Below, in pieces: positions 1 through 7,341 of a stretch of DNA of 55,944 bases; position 1 is the stretch's first letter; every line of letters begins with the position of its first letter. Where the stretch lies: positions 1 through 55,944 of the forward strand of contig NZ_MLBF01000030.1 of the NCBI RefSeq assembly GCF_001936615.1, read 5' to 3'. Position numbers and translations under genes: made by a program. The notes beneath the pieces were generated by a model. The model worked only from the letters and a program-made list of their open reading frames with translations. It had not been told where the DNA came from and did no database searches. This DNA is from Desulfosporosinus metallidurans. GTDB lineage: Bacteria > Bacillota > Desulfitobacteriia > Desulfitobacteriales > Desulfitobacteriaceae.

Positions 1-6
1 ATCTAC

Positions 7-35
7 ATTTTAGCATTTTCAACTCTCGTTGTCAA
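7..35 (-). promoter_or_regulatory. Strong sigma-A-type promoter reading out of the left edge
   Basis: On the minus strand a perfect TTGACA (-35, positions 30-35) is followed after exactly 17 nt by TAAAAT (-10, positions 7-12). The transcript would run leftwards, out of the window. Together with the second promoter at 123-152 it forms a tandem pair, an arrangement common ahead of rRNA or other highly expressed operons. The downstream gene is not visible, so its identity is inference. Confidence 0.5.
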
Positions 36-122
36 TGACTAATTTGTTTTGTTTGGATTGACAAGTTCGAAGGTTTTACCCCTTACTCGTTCAATCAGTG
101 TGCGTCTTTGTGGCGCTCAGTT

Positions 123-152
123 ATAGTACCATTTGACGACACGTTCTGTCAA
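123..152 (-). promoter_or_regulatory. Second leftward promoter of a tandem pair
   Basis: Minus-strand TTGACA (147-152) and TACTAT (123-128) are separated by 18 nt. It lies about 115 bp upstream of the promoter at 7-35 and has the same direction. No convincing ORF lies between or downstream within the window. The 1-280 region otherwise shows no gene I can support. Confidence 0.45.
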
Positions 153-279
153 CTATTATTTCATAGGTTATATGTTTTATTCAAGTATTTTATAATATCA
201 GTAAAACCGAGGTTTCCTTCGTCAACCATTATTTATTCATCCTCTTTCAAACATAAAGTATGCTCGAAGATAATATCCA

Positions 280-591
280 TTAACGAGAAATTATTATAAT
301 CCAGCGGCTCCGAGCTATATCCCAAAGCAGACAGCTGCTCACCCTCATAGACTTCTTCCAAACTTTATACCACTTTCCTCCGACCAATTGCCCACAAAAA
401 TAGGATCCCACAAGCATGGGATATGTTGTCCACTCCCATCCAAGGCCCAAGTTTAATCGAAGAAGTATGATAACGGGAACCGGACAATGAACGGATAAAA
501 ACCATTGCCAAGAGAACTTTTTAACATTCCCCCTCCAATAGCCGAAGGGAATATTTAATAGGAATACCATTATCGCTACGATAACTAACAC
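280..591 (-). CDS. Small conserved-type membrane protein, unknown function
   Basis: 103 residues from a GTG start; a GGAGG lies 10 nt upstream of it, and the only nearby ATG runs into a stop after one codon. The N-terminal 20 residues are hydrophobic, followed by a basic stretch (YWRGNVKKFS), a second hydrophobic segment around residues 30-46 and a third around 57-70, so about three membrane segments are likely. The pattern NIPFGYWR...KKFSWQWFL...HCPVPVIILLR is one I associate with small uncharacterised membrane proteins of Firmicutes. The last 30 residues (Cys- and Ser-rich, then a run of Ile) look less conserved and could reflect a 3' frameshift. It is transcribed divergently from the amidase gene. 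Function not known. Confidence 0.55.
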   Translation of the reverse strand: MLVIVAIMVFLLNIPFGYWRGNVKKFSWQWFLSVHCPVPVIILLRLNLGLGWEWTTYPMLVGSYFCGQLVGGKWYKVWKKSMRVSSCLLWDIARSRWIIIISR

Positions 592-718
592 CTTACCTCA
601 TCCTCCCATCATAATGACCGACTTAATAACAACCATTTTTCTCATCAATTATGTTTACTTTACACCTCCTCACAATATACATAAATGATAAACTCTAATG
701 AGAGGAGCGTGCTGAAGA

Positions 719-1903
719 ATGTTTCAGCGATCGGTCATTGTGCTAGTCCGAAAAAGTTGGGTTTTTGGGGCTCTGATAGCCTTGATCGTTTTATTGATTG
801 GAGCCGGCTCATTAAAATTAACCACTGTATTTACTGCTGGTCTAAAAAACAAAGTGATCGTCATAGACCCTGGACATGGAGGCGCTGACCCTGGCGCACA
901 AAATTCAGGGCTTAAAGAGAAAGACGTAAACTTAGATATTTCTCTACGTTTACGTAATGTCTTAGCATCGAGAGGGTGTAATGTTATTCTGACGCGAGAA
1001 GTGGATAAAGATTTCTTCCTCCCTGGATATGTCAAAGGACGCATGGCTAAACGAGCAGAATTGAACCAAAGAATTAATTTAGCTTCTGCAAATAATGCAG
1101 ATTTGTTTGTTAGCATTCATGCCAACAGCTTCCCCCAACGGAATACCTACGGGATGGAAACTTATTACCATCAAAAATCTGCTCCTGGTAAAGAACTGGC
1201 AGAACTAATCCAAAAACAGCTCACTCAGCTTCAAAATGATAACAAACGTAATGCCAAAGCAGGCGACTATTACCTTATCAATCAAACCAAAATGCCGGCT
1301 GTGATTGTTGAAGTCGGGTTTATCTCAAACCCTAGGGAAAGAAAACTTTTGTTGTCGGACCATTACCGAGACTTGGTCGCCGCAGCTATAGGCACAGGCA
1401 TTGAGGATTACTTCAATGTTTTTCCGCAGGGAGTGCGGGATACTGCACCTACAGTTGCACCGCAAGAAGGTCCTCCCTCTGTTAACGAGGATACCTATAA
1501 TCTTTACTTTTCGAATGATAACTTAGAAAAGCTTGTTCCCGAAGATCGTCAAATTAATAGGGCAGTTTGGACCAAACTAAACCTCTCCCAAAAGGCAACC
1601 TATATCTTAGGTGAGCTCATTCAGGGACCACGGTCGAGCAAACTTACGGCAACCCTTGCCCCGACAACTAAGATTCTCTCCGTTAACATTATAAATGGCA
1701 TAGCCACAATCGACTTTAATAAGAGTATTCAAGATGATTTCTCCGGTGGGGCCTTAGAGGAGGATTTGACTATAAAATCAATTGTATGGTCAATGACACA
1801 AATCCCAGGAATCAACGGCGTTAGTATTCTTATTAATGGTGAATTTGGAGACTCTATAGGCGGGCATATTCTCTTAGATCGAACGTTCACCGTTCAATCC
1901 TAA
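719..1903 (+). CDS. N-acetylmuramoyl-L-alanine amidase (Amidase_3) fused to a GerMN domain
   Basis: 394 residues. A membrane anchor or signal segment (about 14-40) is followed by an Amidase_3 domain (about 45-235), a zinc enzyme that cuts the MurNAc-L-Ala bond of peptidoglycan. The expected residues are visible: His53 in IDPGHGG, Glu67 in LKEKDVNLDI, His134 in VSIHANS and catalytic Glu198 in VIVEVGFISNPRE. Residues about 270-390 match the sporulation/germination GerMN module (LSQKATYILGELIQGP, then TKILSVNIINGIATIDFN). CwlD, the amidase that makes muramic lactam in spore cortex, is the nearest functional analogy, but CwlD lacks GerMN. A cortex or sporulation wall role is therefore inference. 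The start is preceded by GAGGAG; the gene appears monocistronic, with nothing co-directional until the small ORF at 2094. Confidence 0.85.
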   Translation: MFQRSVIVLVRKSWVFGALIALIVLLIGAGSLKLTTVFTAGLKNKVIVIDPGHGGADPGAQNSGLKEKDVNLDISLRLRNVLASRGCNVILTREVDKDFFLPGYVKGRMAKRAELNQRINLASANNADLFVSIHANSFPQRNTYGMETYYHQKSAPGKELAELIQKQLTQLQNDNKRNAKAGDYYLINQTKMPAVIVEVGFISNPRERKLLLSDHYRDLVAAAIGTGIEDYFNVFPQGVRDTAPTVAPQEGPPSVNEDTYNLYFSNDNLEKLVPEDRQINRAVWTKLNLSQKATYILGELIQGPRSSKLTATLAPTTKILSVNIINGIATIDFNKSIQDDFSGGALEEDLTIKSIVWSMTQIPGINGVSILINGEFGDSIGGHILLDRTFTVQS

Positions 1904-2093
1904 ATGAGATTTCAGAAAGGACATTACATCGATTCACAGGTGGCCTCTCAATACTGAGCGGACGTTAATGATAAGATCACTGTTGTATAACTATGAAAAT
2001 TATTAAAATATTTTCGATACAGATATACTTTTTTGTGCCAACTGTAGTATAATAATAGCAAGAATATTGAACTGTATAAGAGGAGGCTTCATC

Positions 2094-2207
2094 TTGCAAT
2101 ATTTCACCATAAATGAAAATACTTCTGCCAATGCATCTGTCTTGTATCCCCCAACATGTTCTCAGTGCCCTGATCGCGGTAATTGCGCCCAATGCATTGC
2201 CTTCTAG
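2094..2207 (+). CDS. 37-residue Cys-rich small protein (unrecognised)
   Basis: The ORF starts at TTG (2094) with an AGGAGG Shine-Dalgarno 7 nt upstream (2081-2086) and a TATAAT-like box near 2047-2053. The product is polar at the N-terminus and ends in a tight cysteine cluster, PTCSQCPDRGNCAQCIAF: two CxxC pairs separated by five residues. Such spacing suggests a bound metal (Zn or Fe) or a small ribosomally made peptide, but I do not recognise the family. A clean intrinsic terminator follows at 2254-2300, so the unit has its own promoter, RBS, ORF and terminator. The rival ORF on the opposite strand (1977-2192) has no such signals. Confidence 0.55.
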   Translation: MQYFTINENTSANASVLYPPTCSQCPDRGNCAQCIAF

Positions 2208-2253
2208 AGGCTAGCCACCTTCTGATTTCACTTATCCCCTCCATTCCCTTTTC

Positions 2254-2300
2254 TCTACGCCGGCACACCGTGAATTTGTGCTACGGCGTAGATTTTTTTT
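2254..2300 (+). terminator. Intrinsic terminator after the Cys-rich ORF
   Basis: TCTACGCCG (2254-2262) pairs with CGGCGTAGA (2284-2292); an inner GCACA/TGTGC extends the stem, and eight T follow. It ends the unit that starts near 2050. Confidence 0.8.
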
Positions 2301-2320
2301 GTATGAGGATTAGATATGCC

Positions 2321-2350
2321 AAGAAGGCCCGGTTAATACCAGGCCTTCTT
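2321..2350 (-). terminator. Hairpin downstream of prfC
   Basis: AAGAAGGCC and GGCCTTCTT form a perfect 9-bp stem. It sits 27 bp beyond the prfC stop codon. The U-tract is poor on the minus strand, so termination strength is uncertain; the T-run of the opposing terminator at 2293-2300 lies nearby. Confidence 0.5.
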
Positions 2351-2376
2351 GTATTCGCCTAAACGACAATAGTTCG

Positions 2377-3969
2377 TCAGGTTACATGAGGCTGAACATG
2401 AAATTCGATCTCGTAACGATCACTCAACCATTTTGCCTTCCATTCATCCAACAATAAAACAGCATAATTTTCATCTTTATCTATAACGACCGTGCTCATG
2501 CTGGATTCTGTAAGAAGTTTAATAAGCTTTTCATCTTTTTCAACCCAGCGCACAATTTCATAGGGAAGGTGTTGGATATCGACCTGAACTCCGTATTCTT
2601 CACGCAAACGGTATTCTAGCACTTCAAATTGTAATTGCCCGACAACACCGATTATTGGAGCCTCAACTCCCACATGTAGATCTCGGAAAACATGAATTGC
2701 TCCCTCTTCCTGTAATTCTTGGATCCCTTTAATAAACTGTTTGCGCTTTAATGCATTCGCAATATTAATGCGGGCGAAGTTTTCAGGGCTAAAGAAAGGC
2801 ATCGCTTCAAACTGAAGCCCATCTTTTTCGGCAAGGACATCTCCGATCCTTAAAAATCCACTATCATGTACCCCAATAATGTCGCCTGCAAAAGCCTGAT
2901 CAAGAATTGTTCGTTCCTGAGCAAACAACTGCTGAGGCTGAGCGAGTCGAAGTCGGCGATGGGAACGCGTATGAATCACATTCATGCCCCGTTCATAGCG
3001 ACCAGAACAAACCCGGATAAACGCAATGCGGTCGCGGTGCTGGGCATTCATGTTGGCTTGTATTTTAAAGATATACCCAGAAAAGCTAGGGGTTTCCGGA
3101 TCTAATACACCTATATTCGTGCTGCGTGGTTGAGGAGCGGGTGCAAGGTCAAGAAAACTGTGCAAAAAGTTAGGGACACCGAAGTTATTGAGCGCACTTC
3201 CAAAGAAGACCGGTGTTACTTCTCCACGATCCACTCGTTCCTGAGAAAAGGTATTCCCGGCCGAATCTAAAAGATCAATTTCCTCCTTAAGCTGGTTCAG
3301 AAGGACTTCGCCAATGCCTTCCTGTACGTTTGGATCGCTGAGGGCTCCAGATACGGGTGGCTTAGCACTAGATTTACTGCTTCCTTCCATAAACCGTTCA
3401 ACCTGCTCTGTCTGTCGATCGTAAATTCCTTTAAAATCTGGGCCCATACCGATCGGCCAATTCATTGCATACGATTCAATTCCCAACACCTTTTCTACTT
3501 CATCCATTAAATCAAGGGGATCCTTTGCATTACGGTCAAATTTATTAATGAAGGTAAAGATTGGGATCCCTCGTTGACGGCAGACATGAAACAGTTTTTT
3601 TGTCTGGGTTTCAACCCCTTTGGCGGCGTCAATCAGCATAACGGCACTATCGGCTGCGGTCAGGGTACGGTACGTGTCTTCACTAAAATCTTGGTGACCC
3701 GGTGTATCTAGGATGTTAATGACATATCCCTGATATTTAAATTGAAGAGCACTTGAAGTGATAGAAATACCCCGCTGCTGTTCTAGGTCCATCCAATCCG
3801 AAGTTGCATGGCGTTCCGATCTTCTGGCTTTAACAGAACCAGCTTCGCGGATTGCCCCTCCAAAAAGAAGCAACTTTTCAGTCAAAGTTGTTTTACCTGC
3901 GTCCGGATGGGAAATAATCGCAAAGGTCTTACGAGAATTAATTTCGAATTTTAAATCCGTTTGGTTCAA
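2377..3969 (-). CDS. prfC: Peptide chain release factor 3 (RF3)
   Basis: 530 residues, the usual length of RF3. This GTPase recycles RF1/RF2 from the ribosome after peptide release. The G-domain motifs are in order: P-loop HPDAGKT (21-27), RGISITSS, DTPGHQDFSED and NKFDR, followed by elongation-factor-like domains II and III. RGISITSS and DTPGHQDF separate it from EF-G and TypA. The start is a TTG codon; a GGAG lies 9 nt upstream and no in-frame ATG lies near. The gene is flanked on the downstream side by a hairpin and upstream by about 360 bp carrying a transposase remnant, so it is likely monocistronic. Confidence 0.95.
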   Translation of the reverse strand: MNQTDLKFEINSRKTFAIISHPDAGKTTLTEKLLLFGGAIREAGSVKARRSERHATSDWMDLEQQRGISITSSALQFKYQGYVINILDTPGHQDFSEDTYRTLTAADSAVMLIDAAKGVETQTKKLFHVCRQRGIPIFTFINKFDRNAKDPLDLMDEVEKVLGIESYAMNWPIGMGPDFKGIYDRQTEQVERFMEGSSKSSAKPPVSGALSDPNVQEGIGEVLLNQLKEEIDLLDSAGNTFSQERVDRGEVTPVFFGSALNNFGVPNFLHSFLDLAPAPQPRSTNIGVLDPETPSFSGYIFKIQANMNAQHRDRIAFIRVCSGRYERGMNVIHTRSHRRLRLAQPQQLFAQERTILDQAFAGDIIGVHDSGFLRIGDVLAEKDGLQFEAMPFFSPENFARINIANALKRKQFIKGIQELQEEGAIHVFRDLHVGVEAPIIGVVGQLQFEVLEYRLREEYGVQVDIQHLPYEIVRWVEKDEKLIKLLTESSMSTVVIDKDENYAVLLLDEWKAKWLSDRYEIEFHVQPHVT

Positions 3970-4138
3970 TGTCTTTAACTCCTTAACTTTCGTTTATCAT
4001 ATTTACTATTCCCACTCAAGCATTAGATTTTAATATTATCAAAAAAATTACATAAGTGCTATGACGTAATTATCCATTAGAATAAAAATCTATTATAACA
4101 CGCTCTGGGGCATATCCTCAAAGATTTCTTTTTAATAC

Positions 4139-4315
4139 CTTGTGGTTCAAGTGCTTGAGGCATGTAACCTAAAGCATGTCTTCCACTGAAAGAATGTTTT
4201 CTGATGAACGGATCAGATATTTCCCTTCAAGGTGCTCCATTTCTTTAACTGCCGGTCTATTGACTTTCAAATTACCTTCGGAGTCTGTATTGAGATAATA
4301 ACAAGTTGATCCTGC
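4139..4315 (-). pseudogene. Degenerate IS4/IS1634-type transposase fragment
   Basis: Reading the minus strand from 4315 gives about 48 codons (…TCYYLNTDSEGNLKVN… then KYLIRSSENILSVEDM) ended by TAG at 4169-4171. Shifting frame by one base at that point restores LGYMPQALEPQ. The pattern 'GKY-L-R-S...LS-ED-ALGY' is the stretch just before the last acidic region of IS1634/IS4-family transposases. No start codon, no upstream domain and no inverted repeats are visible, so this is a decayed internal fragment. It fills the gap between prfC and the glucosaminidase gene. Confidence 0.5.
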
Positions 4316-4329
4316 TTAGGCCTTCTTTC

Positions 4330-5082
4330 TTAACCAAGATATTTCGCAACCGCTGCTGCTGTATCGTACTTTGTTTTTCCAGATAGTAATACTTCATCGG
4401 GGTGCCCTGTAGTCGGTCCTCCGATAACGATTAATTTTTGGGTATTCATGGCATCCTTTGGCACTGAATGATTGTCAGGGCGGATGAATATTGCACAATT
4501 TCCGTTCTTAGTTGAAACATCCGTTCCTGCCCAATAATCTTCCTTGGTATATAACAGGACTGCTACATCTAACACGTCGTTTCCTCCTTGTGCTATTGCT
4601 ACTTCTTTAGTAATCTGATTATAAATATCTCCAATGGCTTCCCCATATCCAACCCCAGGAACAGCCCAGCGTCCATTTAAATCTTCCCAATTGGGCGCAA
4701 CTCCACGACTCACTAAATCAAATCGCGGGTCCAGCTTCAATAGATCCATTGGCAAAGGTTCTACTGAAGCGTACGCATATAGGTGTTCCAAGTGGGCTAA
4801 TACTCCCTCTTCAGGGGTAGAAAAAACCGCGCTTTTTGCACCTCCACCAACATTTCCAATTCCCGCAAAATTATTCTGTTCAGGCAAAACATCCCCGCCG
4901 AATCTGAGATAACCTGTTTCCTTAATCATTTGAGCAACGGCGTAACCCCATTGAATATTTAGGATTTCACCATATTTTTTGTAAAAAGGAATAATGTCGG
5001 GAGCATCAGGGTTTACTTTAAGGATATACTGAAGACATTGTTCTGGGGTAATGGATTCTGTACCTTGAATGAAAGTAGGCAT
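4330..5082 (-). CDS. Glucosaminidase-like cell wall protein with a possible wall-binding tail
   Basis: 250 residues, no signal peptide. Residues about 10-165 look like the mannosyl-glycoprotein endo-beta-N-acetylglucosaminidase fold of peptidoglycan hydrolases: the likely catalytic Glu55 lies in QMIKETGYLRFGG, followed by NNFAGIGNVGGG and a segment 'FSTPEEGVLAHLEHLYAYA' typical of the family. The C-terminal 80 residues (VAVLLYTKEDYWAGTDVS… KLIVIGGPTT… YDTAAAVAKYLG) resemble a single cell-wall-binding repeat 2 unit. The lack of a signal peptide suggests release by another route, for example with a phage-like structure or inside the forespore; this is inference. Start ATG has GGAGG 7 nt upstream. 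Confidence 0.7.
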   Translation of the reverse strand: MPTFIQGTESITPEQCLQYILKVNPDAPDIIPFYKKYGEILNIQWGYAVAQMIKETGYLRFGGDVLPEQNNFAGIGNVGGGAKSAVFSTPEEGVLAHLEHLYAYASVEPLPMDLLKLDPRFDLVSRGVAPNWEDLNGRWAVPGVGYGEAIGDIYNQITKEVAIAQGGNDVLDVAVLLYTKEDYWAGTDVSTKNGNCAIFIRPDNHSVPKDAMNTQKLIVIGGPTTGHPDEVLLSGKTKYDTAAAVAKYLG

Positions 5083-5094
5083 AAATCAACCTCC

Positions 5095-5280
5095 AATTTA
5101 ACTAAATATTTACCAACAATTTCGGCCAAAAGCATTTTAACTTCATCCCCTAAGCCTTATATGGTGTGGCTGATCCACTCAGTGCCTTTTTCGAGAATTA
5201 GATCGAGGGTCTGGTGTTCATGTTTACTCTTCTGTAAATTCTGGAAGCACTTTATCTTGGTTTATTTTATGCTCTAGATT
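5095..5280 (-). pseudogene. Decayed coding stretch upstream of the glucosaminidase gene
   Basis: The minus strand reads NLEHKINQDKVLPEFTEE, a stop, then in another frame HQTLDLILEKGTEWISHTI, an in-frame TAA, and GDEVKMLLAEIVGKYLVKLE. The composition is protein-like (amphipathic, Lys/Glu/Leu-rich) and runs up to the RBS of the next gene, which suggests a former gene in the same operon, broken by a frameshift and nonsense codons. I do not recognise the family. Confidence 0.3.
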
Positions 5281-5332
5281 GGGTACAAGTTCTCTGGTTC
5301 TCCATTTATGGCTCACTATTTGGCATAAGAAA

Positions 5333-5355
5333 ACACCCCTTATTTCAAGGCGTGT
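5333..5355 (-). terminator. Intrinsic terminator after the 74-residue ORF
   Basis: On the minus strand ACACGCCTT pairs with AAGGGGTGT (one mismatch), followed by TTTTCTT. It lies 45 bp past the stop of the gene ending at 5400. Confidence 0.5.
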
Positions 5356-5399
5356 GCAAATAGTTTCTATATAAGATGTTGAAAAGGAGAGCTTACTAG

Positions 5400-5624
5400 T
5401 TAATCAATGACAGATATTAGTACCTTAACTACTTCACAATTTATGTCCTTACCTCTAATTTGATCTACATAACCACAAGCACTATCGAAGGGGAGATAAG
5501 CTGCCATACTCAAATTAAGTGTTGTTCGTAATTTAACTTTGTTATTGATCCCTCCACCTAACCAATATGAACCATCCTCTAATAAAATCGCATATACCAG
5601 TTCTCTGCCCTTTATTGGTTGCAC
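5400..5624 (-). CDS. Hypothetical protein, 74 residues
   Basis: No family recognised. The ORF has an intact GAAGGAG Shine-Dalgarno 5 nt before its ATG, a promoter-sized upstream region with a perfect palindrome (5661-5674) and its own terminator (5333-5355), so it is probably expressed. The product is soluble, with two short beta-like segments (ELVYAILLEDGSYWLGGG; CEVVKVLISVID) and one Cys pair far apart. It may act as a small adaptor or immunity-type protein, but nothing in the sequence proves this. Confidence 0.55.
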   Translation of the reverse strand: MQPIKGRELVYAILLEDGSYWLGGGINNKVKLRTTLNLSMAAYLPFDSACGYVDQIRGKDINCEVVKVLISVID

Positions 5625-5660
5625 ATTTTCACTCCTTCAGTTTTATCGCAATGTGTTTTA

Positions 5661-5674
5661 TCACTATATAGTGA
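5661..5674. promoter_or_regulatory. Perfect 14-bp palindrome, candidate operator
   Basis: TCACTATATAGTGA is a perfect dyad 37 bp upstream of the 74-residue ORF start, where a promoter would be expected. It is a good size for a dimeric repressor site. The regulator is unknown. Confidence 0.35.
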
Positions 5675-5735
5675 AATTTCACAATATACAAGAACAATGC
5701 CTTATAACAGACCAAGATATGTCTGGAAAATATTA

Positions 5736-5770
5736 AGAAGCGCTCAGATAAATCATTTCTGAGCGCTTCT
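5736..5770 (-). terminator. Terminator of the fdn operon
   Basis: AGAAGCGCTCAG (5736-5747) pairs perfectly over 12 bp with CTGAGCGCTTCT (5759-5770). On the minus strand a T-rich tract follows. It lies 31 bp past the fdhE stop. Confidence 0.65.
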
Positions 5771-5800
5771 CCTCGTCCAGGACCTATAGAACTTTAGGCC

Positions 5801-6580
5801 TCACTGGACATTTCCAGATAGTTTTGCATGTTCGGCAAACCATTGTTCCGCCGCATAATTTAACGGTAGGGTTCTCACATCTTCCCAAACAAAGTCTTCC
5901 ACAGATAGTACGCGCAAATCCACCTCTTTGAAATACTGCCCGCATACTTGGCAAACGACCATATCAACGCCTGGAAATTCCTCTGTATGAAGGTAGATCT
6001 GTTCAGATGCTTCTTCACTTCCGCAGCAAATGCAGCCGACACGCTTCGCTGGCCATTCATGGCCGCACAACATACAGTGCATGTAACGTTTACCGTTTGG
6101 TGGAGTGAGTACAGAAAGCGCGGCATCCTCACCACATATCAGGCATGCCCTGCTTTCGTGCGAAACTTCTTCCAGATGATCAGCTTGGTAATTAACCGCA
6201 TCCTTTTTCGTTTCCACAGCCGTTTCGCGAGAAAGCCGTGCCACGCCGCTTAATGTGATGTATAAGCGACTTAACATTTCTGTGTCTGTTACGGGTTGAA
6301 CTGCCTTAAATTCAATCCATTTTTCCCTTAAGTCCGATTCTGAAACGACTACTCCCTCGACCCGATTCAACCTTTGCCAAAGTTCTAAAACCGCATCTTC
6401 CGGTAAATCCACAAGGGGATAGTAAGGGGGAGTCTCCGCAGGAATCAATCTCTCCGTCCAGAAGTTACCCCTCTCATCTTGCCAGCATCTGACTTCTTGC
6501 TTAAGTAGGCTATAGGTCTGATAAGCGTGTTCCATTGTCATATCTTCCGTAATTTCCGTTTTAGGCGTTATTTTGTCCAT
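5801..6580 (-). CDS. fdhE: Formate dehydrogenase accessory protein FdhE
   Basis: FdhE is a cytoplasmic maturation factor for respiratory formate dehydrogenase; it binds the catalytic subunit before export by Tat. The protein has the family's four CxxC rubredoxin-like motifs: CLICGED, CMLCGHE, CICCGSEE and CQVCGQY. I chose the ATG at 6580 (259 residues) because AAGGAG lies upstream of it; an in-frame ATG at 6607 would add nine residues (MKVVRRDPL) with a poorer RBS. It is somewhat shorter than the E. coli protein (about 309). It is the last gene of fdnGHI-fdhE, and a terminator follows directly. Confidence 0.85.
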   Translation of the reverse strand: MDKITPKTEITEDMTMEHAYQTYSLLKQEVRCWQDERGNFWTERLIPAETPPYYPLVDLPEDAVLELWQRLNRVEGVVVSESDLREKWIEFKAVQPVTDTEMLSRLYITLSGVARLSRETAVETKKDAVNYQADHLEEVSHESRACLICGEDAALSVLTPPNGKRYMHCMLCGHEWPAKRVGCICCGSEEASEQIYLHTEEFPGVDMVVCQVCGQYFKEVDLRVLSVEDFVWEDVRTLPLNYAAEQWFAEHAKLSGNVQ

Positions 6581-6639
6581 CAAAGGGTCTCTCCTTACTA
6601 CCTTCATGCTCGATCAATGTACAATATCTATGAATATAA

Positions 6640-7341
6640 TTATACATTCTTTTGCTCATTCTTTACCCGTTCATACCATTTGGCGTGGTGTGCACGCGCA
6701 AACTTTGTGGACACATAACCATTCAGCATACCTGGCAATGCAGGGTTTGAATCCGGGTGTAAAAGGCCTAAATACATATGCCCGATGGCAGCTGCCGTCA
6801 TCATAATCATGGACAGGTCGTGCACAGGATAAGCCCAACGGACCAAAACAACAGGAAACGATGGGGCGAACCACATCACGACTCCACTAAGCGTGATAAA
6901 AACAGAGCCAAAAATAGTGATCAGCGAATTAATTTTTTCTCCCCCATTATACTTGTCTTGAGGTGGATAGGTACCGTGTCCCCCGAAGAACTCCTTAGGA
7001 AATGCCGTGACGTGTTGCAAATCTGCTCTCGTGAAGTTAAAAACCGATTTTAACCATTCCCAGTGATAGCGTGGATTTCCAACAAAGAACATCAGACCCA
7101 CCACAGCAACAAAAACGACCGCTACACCACGGTGAATCACCCGAGCAACTTGAATTCCCCCGAAGACAGTCATCACTGGTTGGAAAACAGTGCTGAGAAC
7201 TCCAAGTCCGGTAAAGAGCAACACAAAGAAGGCAATGGCATGAACCCAGTGACTCAGGCGTTCTCCCTTAGTAAAACGTAAAACCTTATTTGGATCAATC
7301 GGCTTTTGGGTTTGATTCTTGGTTTGCATTTTGACTGCCAT
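6640..7341 (-). CDS. fdnI: Formate dehydrogenase gamma subunit, cytochrome b556
   Basis: 233 residues with about four hydrophobic segments, matching the di-heme cytochrome b of formate dehydrogenase-N. It takes electrons from FdnH and reduces quinone on the inner side of the membrane. His residues suited to heme ligation are seen in GERLSHWVHAIAFF, RVIHRGVAVVF, YPVHDLSM and AAIGHMYLGLLHP. The N-terminus has a basic, Gln-rich cytoplasmic tail. Its ATG overlaps the TAA of fdnH by one base, and a GGGGG Shine-Dalgarno lies within the end of fdnH, so the two are translationally coupled. Confidence 0.9.
   Translation of the reverse strand: MAVKMQTKNQTQKPIDPNKVLRFTKGERLSHWVHAIAFFVLLFTGLGVLSTVFQPVMTVFGGIQVARVIHRGVAVVFVAVVGLMFFVGNPRYHWEWLKSVFNFTRADLQHVTAFPKEFFGGHGTYPPQDKYNGGEKINSLITIFGSVFITLSGVVMWFAPSFPVVLVRWAYPVHDLSMIMMTAAAIGHMYLGLLHPDSNPALPGMLNGYVSTKFARAHHAKWYERVKNEQKNV

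Noticed and set aside
108..299. 63-residue plus-strand ORF at the left edge
   Set aside because: No RBS, composition not protein-like, and it overlaps the strong minus-strand promoters.
724..1116. 130-residue minus-strand ORF inside the amidase gene
   Set aside because: A shadow of the amidase coding frame; no RBS and no recognisable motif.
1977..2192. 71-residue minus-strand ORF
   Set aside because: It lies opposite the Cys-rich ORF, has no RBS, and runs through the plus-strand promoter and RBS; the plus-strand reading has all expression signals.
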